Shown here piece by piece: positions 8,349 to 17,080 of a DNA stretch of 64,000 nucleotides; within the stretch, counting starts at the first letter, position 1, and each line of letters begins with the position of its first letter. This stretch comes from Plantactinospora sp. BC1 (GTDB lineage Bacteria > Actinomycetota > Actinomycetes > Mycobacteriales > Micromonosporaceae): positions 5,394,001 through 5,458,000 of the forward strand of contig NZ_CP028158.1 of the NCBI RefSeq assembly GCF_003030345.1, written 5' to 3'. The position numbers were made by a program, and so were the translations under genes. Below the pieces are notes generated by a model, which saw only the letters and a list, made by a program, of their open reading frames with translations, did no database searches and was not told the DNA's origin.

Positions 8349-8978
8349 TCAGGTCGCGCTGCCGACCAGGTCGACGAAGTAGCGGTGCAGCCGTGCGTCG
8401 CCGGTGAGTTCCGGGTGGAACGAGGTGGCCAGCAGGTTGCCCTGCCGTACCGCCACGATCCGGCCGGCGGCAGGGCTGCCGGTGACGGTGCCCGGTACGC
8501 TGCCGGTGACGGTGCCCAGCACCTCGACACCGGCGCCGACCCGCTCGACCCAGGGCGCCCGGATGAAGACCGCGTGCAGCGGTCCACCGTCGATGCCGGA
8601 GATCTCCACCGGCGCCTCGAACGAGTCGACCTGCCGGCCGAAGGCGTTGCGCCGGACCGTCATCGCGATGCCGTCGAAGCCGCGCTGGTCCGGCCGGCCG
8701 TCGAGCACCTCGGCAGCCAGCATGATCATCCCGGCGCAGGAGCCGTAGACCGGCATCCCCTCGGCGATCCGCTTGTCGACCGGTTCGCGCAGCTCGAAGA
8801 TGTCGACCAGTTTGCTGATCGTGGTGGACTCCCCGCCGGGGATGACCAGGCCGTCGACCGCGTCCAGTTCCGCCGGCCGGCGTACCGGACGGGCCTGCGC
8901 GCCCGCACTGGTCAGGGCGGCGAGATGCTCGCGGACGTCACCCTGCACCGCGAGCACCCCGATCACGGGTGCGCTCAC
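8349..8978 (-). CDS. pdxT: Pyridoxal 5'-phosphate synthase glutaminase subunit PdxT
   Basis: A 209-residue class-I-type glutaminase that supplies ammonia to PdxS for PLP synthesis. The nucleophile is C81 in 'YGSCAGM', with H188 and E190 in 'FHPELTGD' completing the triad; 'VIPGGEST' forms the oxyanion region. Residues ~156-168 hold a small duplicated segment ([14 protein letters not shown]), an unusual loop insertion that does not touch the catalytic residues. The GTG start lies 6 bp after the pdxS stop, so the pair is coupled. Confidence 0.95.
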   Translation of the reverse strand: MSAPVIGVLAVQGDVREHLAALTSAGAQARPVRRPAELDAVDGLVIPGGESTTISKLVDIFELREPVDKRIAEGMPVYGSCAGMIMLAAEVLDGRPDQRGFDGIAMTVRRNAFGRQVDSFEAPVEISGIDGGPLHAVFIRAPWVERVGAGVEVLGTVTGSVPGTVTGSPAAGRIVAVRQGNLLATSFHPELTGDARLHRYFVDLVGSAT

Positions 8979-8984
8979 GTCACC

Positions 8985-9938
8985 TCACCAGCCGCGGTCG
9001 GCCAGCCGGTGCGGGACCGGAATGTCGTCCACGTTGATCCCGACCATCGCCTCGCCGAGCCCGCGCGACACCTTGGCCAGCACGTCCGGGTCGTCGTAGA
9101 AGGTGGTGGCCTTGACGATCGCGGCCGCTCGCTGGGCCGGGTTGCCGGACTTGAAGATCCCGGAGCCGACGAAGACCCCCTCCGCGCCGAGCTGCATCAT
9201 CATCGCCGCGTCGGCCGGGGTGGCGATGCCGCCCGCGGTGAAGAGCACCACCGGCAGCTTCCCGGTCTCGGCCACCTCCCGGACCAGCTCGTACGGCGCC
9301 TGCAACTCCTTGGCGGCCACGTACAGCTCGTCGGTGGGCAGCGAGCCGAGGCGGCGGATCTCGTCACGGATCTTCCGCATGTGCGTGGTGGCGTTCGAGA
9401 CGTCACCGGTACCGGCCTCGCCCTTGGAGCGGATCATCGCCGCCCCCTCGGTGATCCGACGCAGCGCCTCGCCCAGGTTGGTGGCGCCGCAGACGAAGGG
9501 CACGGTGAAGGCCCACTTGTCGATGTGGTTGGCGTAGTCGGCCGGGGTCAGCACCTCGGACTCGTCGACGTAGTCCACGCCCAGCGCCTGGAGCACCTGG
9601 GCCTCGACGAAGTGCCCGATCCGGGCCTTGGCCATCACTGGGATCGAGACGGCGTTGATGATGCCGTCGATCATGTCCGGGTCGCTCATCCGGGAGACAC
9701 CGCCCTGGGCCCGGATGTCGGCCGGTACCCGCTCCAGCGCCATCACCGCGACCGCACCGGCGTCCTCGGCGATCTTCGCCTGCTCGGGGGTGACCACGTC
9801 CATGATCACGCCACCCTTGAGCATCTCGGCCATACCCCGCTTGACCCGCGCGGTGCCGACCACTCCGGCGGCGCTGACGGTCTGCCCCCCGGCCGAGGTC
9901 GACTGGTCGGAACCGGACTGGGCGGTGGATTCGGACAC
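8985..9938 (-). CDS. pdxS: Pyridoxal 5'-phosphate synthase lyase subunit PdxS
   Basis: A 317-residue TIM-barrel enzyme that builds PLP from ribose 5-phosphate, glyceraldehyde 3-phosphate and ammonia from PdxT. Hallmarks include '[19 protein letters not shown]', '[15 protein letters not shown]', '[15 protein letters not shown]' with a catalytic lysine, and '[20 protein letters not shown]'. The GTG at 9936-9938 is chosen because CGAGGAG precedes it; the first ~25 residues are a Ser/Thr/Gln-rich tail. The open frame upstream to 10058 has no family similarity. Confidence 0.96.
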   Translation of the reverse strand: MSESTAQSGSDQSTSAGGQTVSAAGVVGTARVKRGMAEMLKGGVIMDVVTPEQAKIAEDAGAVAVMALERVPADIRAQGGVSRMSDPDMIDGIINAVSIPVMAKARIGHFVEAQVLQALGVDYVDESEVLTPADYANHIDKWAFTVPFVCGATNLGEALRRITEGAAMIRSKGEAGTGDVSNATTHMRKIRDEIRRLGSLPTDELYVAAKELQAPYELVREVAETGKLPVVLFTAGGIATPADAAMMMQLGAEGVFVGSGIFKSGNPAQRAAAIVKATTFYDDPDVLAKVSRGLGEAMVGINVDDIPVPHRLADRGW

Positions 9939-10047
9939 GGCGTTTTCGCTCCTCGGAAGTGTTTTCGGGGGTGGAATCGCACTCGATGCTACGCGGGGTG
10001 CAACGCCGGACCGACAGCCAATCAGACCCCGGGTGGCCTGCACTGTG

Positions 10048-10065
10048 GCCGGGCTCACGCCCGGC
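10048..10065. terminator. Hairpin after the pgsA-patA-pimA gene group
   Basis: GCCGGGC / GCCCGGC arms of seven bases around a four-base loop, 15-32 bases past the stop of the membrane-protein gene at 10081. It is placed to end the PIM operon transcript before pdxS. Confidence 0.5.
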
Positions 10066-10080
10066 GGGCGCGGTTGCCGG

Positions 10081-10584
10081 TCAGCCGACCGACAGCTCCG
10101 GACGGCTGCTCACGGTCGGGTCGTCGATGTCGAAATAGCGCGGCTGCTCGTGCTTGCGGGACATCCGGAACAGGCGTACGAGACGGCGGCGCCGCAGCGA
10201 GAGCGCGTCGCGTACCAGGTCGGTGTGCACCTGACGGGCCAGCGCGAGCCGCCGGCTGGCGCCGATCACCGCCGCCGCGGTCGGATCCTCCGGGTCCAGC
10301 GGACTGGACCGAAGCTGCCGGGTCAGGTCGTTCTCGGCGGCCTCCCGCTCGTCGCCCTCGGCGTCCAGCGCGATCCGGGACGCCGCGTACAGCTCCACCG
10401 CGTAGCGCTCCTCGGCCAGCACCGCGGCGGCCGCCGCCCGGCGCAGCAGGTGCGCGTCGAGCGCGCGGGTCGCCGAGCGTACCCGCGCGTGCATCCGGTC
10501 GACCCGGGCCGCGATCCAGATCAGGTACGCCGTCACCAGGACGACCGCCGCGACGCCGCCCACCACCCACCACATGCCCGGCAT
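10081..10584 (-). CDS. Single-span membrane protein of the PIM locus (Rv2609c-like membrane part)
   Basis: A 167-residue protein with one N-terminal membrane helix ('[21 protein letters not shown]') and a cytosolic helical domain beginning '[20 protein letters not shown]'. From memory, the same helix-plus-'LDRLH' arrangement opens the mycobacterial Rv2609c protein next to pimA, which additionally carries a NUDIX domain; no NUDIX motif is present here. The ATG at 10584 is chosen; ATG at 10575 and GTG at 10617 are alternatives. It follows pimA by 111 bp on the same strand. Function unknown; location suggests PIM or envelope metabolism. Confidence 0.7.
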   Translation of the reverse strand: MPGMWWVVGGVAAVVLVTAYLIWIAARVDRMHARVRSATRALDAHLLRRAAAAAVLAEERYAVELYAASRIALDAEGDEREAAENDLTRQLRSSPLDPEDPTAAAVIGASRRLALARQVHTDLVRDALSLRRRRLVRLFRMSRKHEQPRYFDIDDPTVSSRPELSVG

Positions 10585-10695
10585 CGTAGTGCGGCCCCCA
10601 CTTCCGTCTCCTGGCACGTCACCGGCACCCCCGGGGGACGATCCCGCCTACCGGCCCCGGCGACGGCGAAACCGTGCCGGTCGGGACGATCCGGC

Positions 10696-11856
10696 TCAGG
10701 CCGGCCCGATCCACTCCTGGTCCAGCACCCGACCGTCGGTTGCCTCGATCGCGGTGGCGTACACCTCCAGGACCCGGCGGGCCACCGTCGGCCAGTCGAA
10801 GGTCTCGACCACCTCCCGGGCACAGGCCGACAGTTCGGCGCGGCGCACCGGGTCGTCGAGCAGGCCGGCCAGGGTACGCCGCAGCGCCGCCGAGTCCCCG
10901 GTGGGAAAGAGTTCCCCGGCCCGGCCCCCGTCCAACACCCGACGGAAGGCGTCCAGATCGCTCGCCACCACCGTCGCCCCGGCGGCCATCGCCTCGGTCA
11001 GGATCATGCCGAAGGACTCGCCCCCGGTGTTCGGCGCGACGTAGAGGTGCACGCTGCGCAGCATGCGCGCCTTGTCCGGTTCCGAGACCCGGCCGAGGAA
11101 GGTGATCCGGTCCCGCAACTCCTCCGGTACGCCCTCGTGCAGCTCGGCCTCGTCACCCGGGCCGGCGACCAGCAGCCGCAGCCCCGGACGTGCCGCGGCG
11201 AGCCCGACGAACGCCTCCCGGAGCACCCCGAAACCCTTGCGGGGCTCGGTGAACCGGCCGAGGAAGCCGAGCGTGCCGCCCTCGCCCTGGCCGCACCGGC
11301 CGGGCCAGCCGGGCAGCGGTTCGGCGTCGGCGAACTTCGCCACCGCCACCCCGTTGGGGATCTCCACCGCCCCGCCGCCGAGATGCTCGACCTGGACCTT
11401 GCGGGCCAGCGCGCTCACCGCGATCCGGGCGGTGATCCGCTCCACGGCGAACTGCAACACCCCCTGCGCGGCGGCGAGCGCCCGGGACCGGGTCATCGCG
11501 GTGTGGAAGGTGGCGACCACCGGCCCCCGGGCGGAGAGCACGGCGAGCAGCGAGAGGCTGAGCGTGAACGGCTCGTGCACGTGCAGCACGTCGAAGTTGC
11601 CCCGGGCCAGCCAGCGCCGGACCCGGGCGGTGGAGACCGGCCCGAAGGTGATCCGGGCGACCGAGCCGTTGTACGGCAGCGGCACCGACCGGCCGGCCGA
11701 CACCACGTACGGCGGCAGCGGCGAGTCCTCGTCCGCCGGCGCCAGCACGCTCACCTCGTGCCCGAGCCCGATCAGCGCCTCGGCGAGGTCGAGTACGTGG
11801 TTCTGCACGCCGCCGGGGACGTCGAAGGAGTACGGACACACGATGCCGATCCGCAC
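10696..11856 (-). CDS. pimA: Phosphatidyl-myo-inositol alpha-mannosyltransferase PimA
   Basis: A 386-residue GT4, GT-B fold enzyme that transfers the first mannose from GDP-mannose to phosphatidylinositol at the inner membrane. The N-terminus 'MRIGIVCPYSFDVPGGVQNHV' and the membrane-associating 'FHTAMTRSRAL' region match PimA closely. The donor site carries 'GRFTEPRKGF' and the EX7E motif in 'PNTGGESFGMILTEAMAAG'. It lies 13 bp downstream of patA and belongs to the pgsA-patA-pimA operon, so product flow and gene order agree. Confidence 0.93.
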   Translation of the reverse strand: MRIGIVCPYSFDVPGGVQNHVLDLAEALIGLGHEVSVLAPADEDSPLPPYVVSAGRSVPLPYNGSVARITFGPVSTARVRRWLARGNFDVLHVHEPFTLSLSLLAVLSARGPVVATFHTAMTRSRALAAAQGVLQFAVERITARIAVSALARKVQVEHLGGGAVEIPNGVAVAKFADAEPLPGWPGRCGQGEGGTLGFLGRFTEPRKGFGVLREAFVGLAAARPGLRLLVAGPGDEAELHEGVPEELRDRITFLGRVSEPDKARMLRSVHLYVAPNTGGESFGMILTEAMAAGATVVASDLDAFRRVLDGGRAGELFPTGDSAALRRTLAGLLDDPVRRAELSACAREVVETFDWPTVARRVLEVYATAIEATDGRVLDQEWIGPA

Positions 11857-11869
11857 TGCGCCTCCCCCT

Positions 11870-12835
11870 TCAGGCCGGCTCGGAGATCGACGGGGTGCCA
11901 GGTGTCTCCGGCGCCACCACCCCGGCCGGACCGGTCACTGTGGCGGTCCGGGCGGGCTCGTCGACCCAGACCCGTTGCAGCATGTGCCAGTCCTCCGGGC
12001 GCTGCGCGATGCCCTCGGCCAGATGGTCGGCGATCCGCTGGGTCAGCGCCCGGACGCGCTGGTCCAGCGGGCCGGAATCCGGCGACGGCACCTCCAGCGG
12101 CCCGATCAGCCGGCCCCGGGGCCCGGCCGGGTCGTACCAGAGGGCGGCCACGTAGAGCGGGGCGCCGGTCCGGAGGGCCAGCAGTGCCGGGCCGGCCGGC
12201 ATCCGCGCCCGGCCGCCGAAGAACCGCACCTCGACACCGCGCGCCGACAGGTCCCGATCGGCGAGCAGCGGCACCAGGTAGCCGGCGGCGACCCGCTCGG
12301 CCAGTATCTCGAACGGGGCCCGGGGGCCGCCGTGGGTCGGCAGGATCTCCATGCCGAGCCGGCGCCGGAAGTCGAGGAAGCGCTCGTAGACGCCCTCCGG
12401 CTTGAGTCGCTCCATGACGGTGGCGATCGGCCAGCCCTTGGCGGCCACCCAGGCGCCGGCGGCGTCCCAGTTGCCGGAGTGCGGCAGTGCCACCACGACA
12501 CCCCGGCCGGCCGCCATCTCGGCGGCGAGCCGCTTCTCGCCGTCGAGCCGGAAGTCGTCGCGGATCTGCTCCCGGCTGCGCGACGGCAGCCGGAACACGT
12601 CGAGCCAGTAGCGGGCGTACGAGCGCATGCCCCGGCGGACGAGCTCCTCCAGGGCGTCCGGCGGCAGTTCGGGACCGACCACCCGGCGCAGGTTGGCGGC
12701 GAGCCGGCGGGTCCCCCGGCCACGCCTGCGGTACGCCTGGTCGGCGGCGGCCCGGAACAGCGCCGCCGCCACCGGCTTGGGCAGTGCGCGTACGGCCCGC
12801 CAGCCGGCCAGGTAGCCGAACTCGACCGGGGTCAC
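11870..12835 (-). CDS. patA: Phosphatidylinositol mannoside acyltransferase (PatA-like)
   Basis: A 321-residue member of the LpxL/HtrB-type acyltransferases that acylates the mannose of PIM1/PIM2. The HX4D motif is H119...D124 in 'PHSGNWD', and the C-terminal 'RPEDWHMLQRVW' is conserved in actinobacterial PatA. The last ~30 residues (Pro/Thr-rich) are a tail. It starts with GTG, 19 bp after pgsA, between pgsA and pimA as in mycobacteria. Confidence 0.92.
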   Translation of the reverse strand: MTPVEFGYLAGWRAVRALPKPVAAALFRAAADQAYRRRGRGTRRLAANLRRVVGPELPPDALEELVRRGMRSYARYWLDVFRLPSRSREQIRDDFRLDGEKRLAAEMAAGRGVVVALPHSGNWDAAGAWVAAKGWPIATVMERLKPEGVYERFLDFRRRLGMEILPTHGGPRAPFEILAERVAAGYLVPLLADRDLSARGVEVRFFGGRARMPAGPALLALRTGAPLYVAALWYDPAGPRGRLIGPLEVPSPDSGPLDQRVRALTQRIADHLAEGIAQRPEDWHMLQRVWVDEPARTATVTGPAGVVAPETPGTPSISEPA

Positions 12836-12854
12836 CGGCTGGCCTGCGGCACTG

Positions 12855-13484
12855 TCACGCGTCCACGCCCAACTCGGCGCGCTGCGCCTGCCGCCAGACG
12901 TGCGTCATCCGCTGCCCGACGGTGAAGACCGAGATCGCGGCGAGCAGCCAGAGCGCGGTGACCAGCGCCCAGTCCAGCCCGAGGCCGGTGAGCAGCCCGC
13001 CGACCCCGACGATCAGCAGCCGCTCGGTCCGCTCGGCGATGCCGACGTTGCAGGTCATCCCGAGCCCCTCGGCCCGGGCCTTGACGTACGAGACGAGGCC
13101 ACCGGCGACCAGGCAGATCAGCGCGGCGGCGACCCCGACGTGGTCGTCCTGGGTGGCCAGCCAGTATGCGACGGCGCCGAAGACCGCGCCGTCGGAGACC
13201 CGGTCCATGCTCGAGTCGAGGAACGCGCCGAACCGGCTCGACCCGCCCCGCATCCGGGCCATCGTGCCGTCGAGCAGGTCGGTGAGGGCGAAGAAGGTCA
13301 CCACGAGCGCACCGGCGACCAGGTAACCCCGGGCGCCGAGCACGATCGATCCGACCACCACCCCGAGCGTCCCGGTCACGGTGACGGCGTTGGGCGTCAC
13401 CCCGACCCGCAGCAGGGTCCGGGCGATCGGTTCGACGACTCGGGTCATGCCGGCCCGGGCCGACACCTGGAAGATCTTCGCCAT
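12855..13484 (-). CDS. pgsA: Phosphatidylinositol phosphate synthase (CDP-alcohol phosphatidyltransferase)
   Basis: A 209-residue integral membrane enzyme that joins CDP-diacylglycerol to inositol 1-phosphate, the first committed step of PIM synthesis. The CDP-alcohol phosphatidyltransferase signature is complete: D69-x2-D72-G-x2-A-R...G-x3-D90-x3-D94 in 'DLLDGTMARMRGG' and 'FGAFLDSSMDR'. About six membrane helices are visible. It is the first gene of the pgsA-patA-pimA group. Upstream at 13485-13736 is a 250-bp divergent region shared with EF-G2. Confidence 0.93.
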   Translation of the reverse strand: MAKIFQVSARAGMTRVVEPIARTLLRVGVTPNAVTVTGTLGVVVGSIVLGARGYLVAGALVVTFFALTDLLDGTMARMRGGSSRFGAFLDSSMDRVSDGAVFGAVAYWLATQDDHVGVAAALICLVAGGLVSYVKARAEGLGMTCNVGIAERTERLLIVGVGGLLTGLGLDWALVTALWLLAAISVFTVGQRMTHVWRQAQRAELGVDA

Positions 13485-13736
13485 GGCCGTCCCACCATAA
13501 CGGGCCGCGAACGGCGACGGTACGCCCGGTGGCGCCTACTTCGCGCCGCAGGCTTGTGTCACGACTTGTACGGGTGTGAGATCGGTGCAGGGGACGTGAC
13601 GTCGCTCACCTGTCACCCGGCACGTCTCCGGCAGCACGGCAGGCCACCCGAGGATATCGCCGCGGAGTCGCCAGGGCAGCTCCCCCGTCGCACGCGGCGG
13701 TCGCCACCAACCACCGGCTTAGGGAGGTGCGCCCCG

Positions 13737-15902
13737 ATGGCGCAGAAGAGTCAGGAGAAGGGGGTCACCGGCCCGGCGCCGGTGGTGGACGAGCCCGGCA
13801 GGGTTCGCAACGTGGTGCTCGTCGGCCACTCCGGTGCCGGAAAGACGACCCTGGTCGACGCGCTGCTGGCGGCGACCGGCACGATCTCGCGGCCCGGTGC
13901 GGTGACCGAGGGCACCACGGTGTGCGACCACGACCCGGCGGCGGTACGCCAGCAGCGCTCGATCAGCCTGGCCTGCGCGCCGCTGCAACACGGCGGCATC
14001 AAGGTCAACCTGTTGGACACCCCCGGCTACGCGGACTTCGTCGGCGAACTCCGGGCCGGGCTGCGCGCGGCGGACGCGGCGCTCTTCGTCGTCTCGGCGG
14101 TGGACGGGATGGACGGGGCGACCGCCGCGCTCTGGCAGGAGTGTGCCGCCGTCGGGATGCCCCGGGCCGTCGCGGTCACCCGGCTGGACCACCAGCGGGC
14201 CGACCTCGACGAGACGGTGGCGCTCTGCCAGCGGGTCTTCGGCGACAACGTACTCCCGCTCTACCTGCCGATGCTCGACGACGAGGGTGTGGACGTGGTC
14301 GGCCTGATGGGCCTGATCACCCGCCGGGTCTTCGACTACTCCGCCGGGCTGCCGGCGGCGGTCCGCGACCCCGACCCCGAGCACCTGCCGGCGATCGGCG
14401 ACGCCCGGAACGAGTTGATCGAGGGCATCATCGCGGAGAGCGAGGACGAGACGCTGCTGGACCGCTACCTCGGCGGCGAGGAGATCGAGGTCGAGGTCCT
14501 GATCGACGACCTGGAGAAGGCCGTCGCCCGGGGGCACTTCTATCCGGTGGTGCCGGTCTGTGCCGAGACCGGGCTCGGCATCGACGTCCTGCTGGAGCTG
14601 CTGACCTCGGCGTTCCCGACCCCGCTGGAGCACGACCTGCCCACCGTCACCGGGGTCGACGGCTCGCCGCAGCCGCCGCTGCACTGCGACCCGGACGGCC
14701 CGCTGGTGGCCGAGGTGGTCAAGACCACCATCGACCGGCACGTCGGCCGGGTCTCCCTGGTCCGGGTCTTCTCCGGCACGCTCCGCCCCGACCAGGTGGT
14801 GCACGTCTCCGGGCACGGCATGGCCGAGCGCGGCCATCCGGACCACGACGCCGACGAGCGGATCGCGCACATCTACTCCCCGCTCGGCGCCGCGCTGCGC
14901 GAGGTGCCGTACTGCGTGGCCGGCGACATCTGCGCGATCACCAAGTCGGGTACGGCGGAGACCGGCGACACCATCTCGGCCAGGGAGCACCCGCTGCTGA
15001 TCGAGCCCTGGGAGATGCCCGAGCCGCTGCTGCCGGTGGCGATCGTGGCGAAGAGCCGGGCCGACGAGGACGCGCTGGCCAAGAACCTGGCCCGGCTGGT
15101 CGCGGGTGACCCGACGATGCGGCTGGAGCGCAACCCGGAGACCCATCAGCTGGTGCTCTGGTGCATGGGCGAGGCGCACGCCGAGGTGGTGCTCGACCGG
15201 CTCCGCGGCGGCGGGGTGGACCTGGAGACCGAGCCGGTCCGGGTGGCGCTGCGGGAGACCTTCGCGGTGGCCTCGAAGGGGCACGGCCGGCACGTGAAGC
15301 AGTCCGGCGGGCACGGCCAGTACGCGGTCTGCGACATCGAGGTGGAGCCGCTACCCCGGGGTGCGGGCTTCGAGTTCGCCGACCGGGTGGTCGGCGGCGC
15401 CGTGCCGCACAACTACATCCCGTCGGTGGAGAAGGGTGTACGCACCCAGATGGGCCGGGGCATCGTCGCCGGCTATCCGGTGGTGGACCTGAGGGTGACC
15501 CTGGTGGACGGCAAGGCGCACAGCGTCGACTCGTCCGACGCCGCCTTCCAGACCGCCGGTTCGCTGGCGCTGCGCGACGCGGCGGAGAAGGGGCAGGTCA
15601 CGCTCCTGGAGCCGGTCGACGAGGTCATGGTCCGGGTGCCGGACGGATATGTCGGCGCCGTGATGAGCGACATGTCCGGGCGGCGCGGCCGGGTGCTCGG
15701 CACCGAGCCGGACCCGGCCGGCACCGAACACACGCTGGTCCGGGCCGAGGTGCCGGCGACCGAACTGATCCGGTACGCCGTCGAGCTGCGCTCGATGACC
15801 GCCGGTGGTGGCACCTTCCGGCGCTCCTTCGCCCGTTACGAGCCGATGCCGACGCACCTGGCCGACCAGATCCGCAAGGAGCACAACTCGTCCGGCCGGT
15901 GA
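13737..15902 (+). CDS. Elongation factor G-like protein EF-G2 (FusA2 type)
   Basis: A 721-residue translational-GTPase-like protein with the EF-G domain order. Walker A is GHSGAGKT at residues 30-37 and DTPG is 94-97. Two key residues differ from true EF-G: the catalytic histidine after DTPG is a tyrosine (Y98, 'DTPGYADFV') and the guanine-specificity NKxD is TRLD at 148-151. This matches the mycobacterial FusA2 type, whose role in translation is unclear. The ATG at 13737 has GGGAGGT in front; the upstream open frame is antisense to pgsA. It sits between pgsA and HIT, where mycobacteria have no insertion. Confidence 0.88.
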   Translation: MAQKSQEKGVTGPAPVVDEPGRVRNVVLVGHSGAGKTTLVDALLAATGTISRPGAVTEGTTVCDHDPAAVRQQRSISLACAPLQHGGIKVNLLDTPGYADFVGELRAGLRAADAALFVVSAVDGMDGATAALWQECAAVGMPRAVAVTRLDHQRADLDETVALCQRVFGDNVLPLYLPMLDDEGVDVVGLMGLITRRVFDYSAGLPAAVRDPDPEHLPAIGDARNELIEGIIAESEDETLLDRYLGGEEIEVEVLIDDLEKAVARGHFYPVVPVCAETGLGIDVLLELLTSAFPTPLEHDLPTVTGVDGSPQPPLHCDPDGPLVAEVVKTTIDRHVGRVSLVRVFSGTLRPDQVVHVSGHGMAERGHPDHDADERIAHIYSPLGAALREVPYCVAGDICAITKSGTAETGDTISAREHPLLIEPWEMPEPLLPVAIVAKSRADEDALAKNLARLVAGDPTMRLERNPETHQLVLWCMGEAHAEVVLDRLRGGGVDLETEPVRVALRETFAVASKGHGRHVKQSGGHGQYAVCDIEVEPLPRGAGFEFADRVVGGAVPHNYIPSVEKGVRTQMGRGIVAGYPVVDLRVTLVDGKAHSVDSSDAAFQTAGSLALRDAAEKGQVTLLEPVDEVMVRVPDGYVGAVMSDMSGRRGRVLGTEPDPAGTEHTLVRAEVPATELIRYAVELRSMTAGGGTFRRSFARYEPMPTHLADQIRKEHNSSGR

Positions 15903-15908
15903 CCGCCC

Positions 15909-15936
15909 GAGGTGCCCGCCCCGGGGCGGGCACCTC
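15909..15936. terminator. Bidirectional terminator between EF-G2 and aldo/keto reductase
   Basis: A perfect 28-base palindrome (14-base arms GAGGTGCCCGCCCC / GGGGCGGGCACCTC) six bases past the EF-G2 stop and just before the convergent reductase stop at 15941. Confidence 0.75.
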
Positions 15937-15940
15937 CGCG

Positions 15941-16930
15941 TCACGCCTTGCCGAGCAGGCGCTCCACCTCGGCGACCTGGTCGGCCGGGAGCGGCCCGTG
16001 CGCCAGCGCGCCGACGTTCTCCTCCACCTGGGCGACGGTCCGGAAGCCGGGGATCGGCACCGTACGGCCGCTGCGCGCCCAGAGCCAGCCCAGCGCGCCC
16101 TGGGCGAGGGTACGGCCGTCGGAGGCGAGCACGTCCCGGACGGCGGCCACCCGGGCCAGGAACTCCGGGGCGGGCCGCCCGTCCCGGAACCAGTCCAGCC
16201 AGGCCGGGGCGATCCCGCGTACGTCGTCGGCGGCCAGCGTGGACGACTCGGTGAACTTGCCGGAGAGCAGCCCCATCGCCAGCGGCCCCCGGTTGACGCT
16301 GGCCAGGTCGTGGCGCTCGCAGACGGCGAGCATCTCCGGCGCGTCCTGTAGCACCGAGAAGGAGTGCTGCACGGCGGTGCAGTGCGGGCCGTCGGCGCCC
16401 CAGGAGGCGGCCCGGTCGGGCAGGTCGGTGCTCCAGCCGTACGACCGGATCCGGCCCTCGGCGACGAGTTCCTCCAGGGTGCCGAGGAGTTCCGCCGCCT
16501 CGTCGACCGGCAGGTCGCCGAGGTGCAGTTGGTAGAGGTCGATCCGGTCGGTCTCCAGCCGGCGCAGCGAGGCGGCCACCGCCCGGCGCAGGTGGTCGGC
16601 CGACCCGTCCGCGCCGGTCATCTGCCGGGTCGCCTCGTCGTAGGTGTAGCCCCACTTGGTGGCGAGCACCACCTCGTCCCGGTGTCCGGCCAGGGCGCGG
16701 GCCAGGATCCGTTCGCTGTGTCCGGTGCCGTAGACGTCGGCGGTGTCGAAGAGGGTGACGCCGAGGTCGAGGCCGCGCCGGATCGCGCGGATCGACTCGT
16801 CGTCGTCCACCTGTCCCCAGCCGAACGGCTGGTCACCCTGGTGCCAGACGCCGCCGATGGCCCAGCAGCCGAGGCCGAGCGCGCTCACCTCGATGCCGCT
16901 GCGCCCCAACACCCGCGTGTTCGCATTCAT
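15941..16930 (-). CDS. Aldo/keto reductase
   Basis: A 329-residue (alpha/beta)8 NADPH-dependent reductase. The catalytic tetrad is visible: D62 and Y67 in 'LFDTADVYGTG', the lysine in 'LATKWGY' and the histidine in 'YQLHLGD'. The C-terminal NADP site reads 'IPGFRTVAQVEENVGA'. The ATG at 16928-16930 begins family similarity ('MNANTRVLGRSGIEVSALGLG'); the much longer upstream open frame is antisense to the primase-polymerase gene. It is divergent from that gene, and the shared intergenic region holds a LexA-like box. Substrate unknown. Confidence 0.9.
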   Translation of the reverse strand: MNANTRVLGRSGIEVSALGLGCWAIGGVWHQGDQPFGWGQVDDDESIRAIRRGLDLGVTLFDTADVYGTGHSERILARALAGHRDEVVLATKWGYTYDEATRQMTGADGSADHLRRAVAASLRRLETDRIDLYQLHLGDLPVDEAAELLGTLEELVAEGRIRSYGWSTDLPDRAASWGADGPHCTAVQHSFSVLQDAPEMLAVCERHDLASVNRGPLAMGLLSGKFTESSTLAADDVRGIAPAWLDWFRDGRPAPEFLARVAAVRDVLASDGRTLAQGALGWLWARSGRTVPIPGFRTVAQVEENVGALAHGPLPADQVAEVERLLGKA

Positions 16931-17024
16931 GTCGGTAAGGCTTTCACATCGGGCCGGCCGGGCGGAGCCGGCGACAATCCGCTGGACGGCGGTGAACGGG
17001 TCGAACGGCGTACCCGGGTGTCGA

Positions 17025-17040
17025 TCAGACAGGTGTTCGA
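17025..17040. promoter_or_regulatory. Candidate LexA (SOS) box
   Basis: TCAGAC-aggt-GTTCGA matches 10 of the 12 defined positions of the actinobacterial SOS box TCGAAC-N4-GTTCGA. It lies 41 bp before the primase-polymerase ATG and 95 bp before the reductase ATG. The right half-site is perfect. Confidence 0.45.
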
Positions 17041-17080
17041 ATATCCTGAGCGTGGGTATCCGGCCGGCGAGGAGGTCGGG

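Noticed and set aside
6480-10589. A 1369-codon plus-strand open frame
   Set aside because: Its product is Arg/Gly/His/Asp-rich and is the antisense shadow of yebC, the FMN reductase, pdxT and pdxS, which have clear family motifs.
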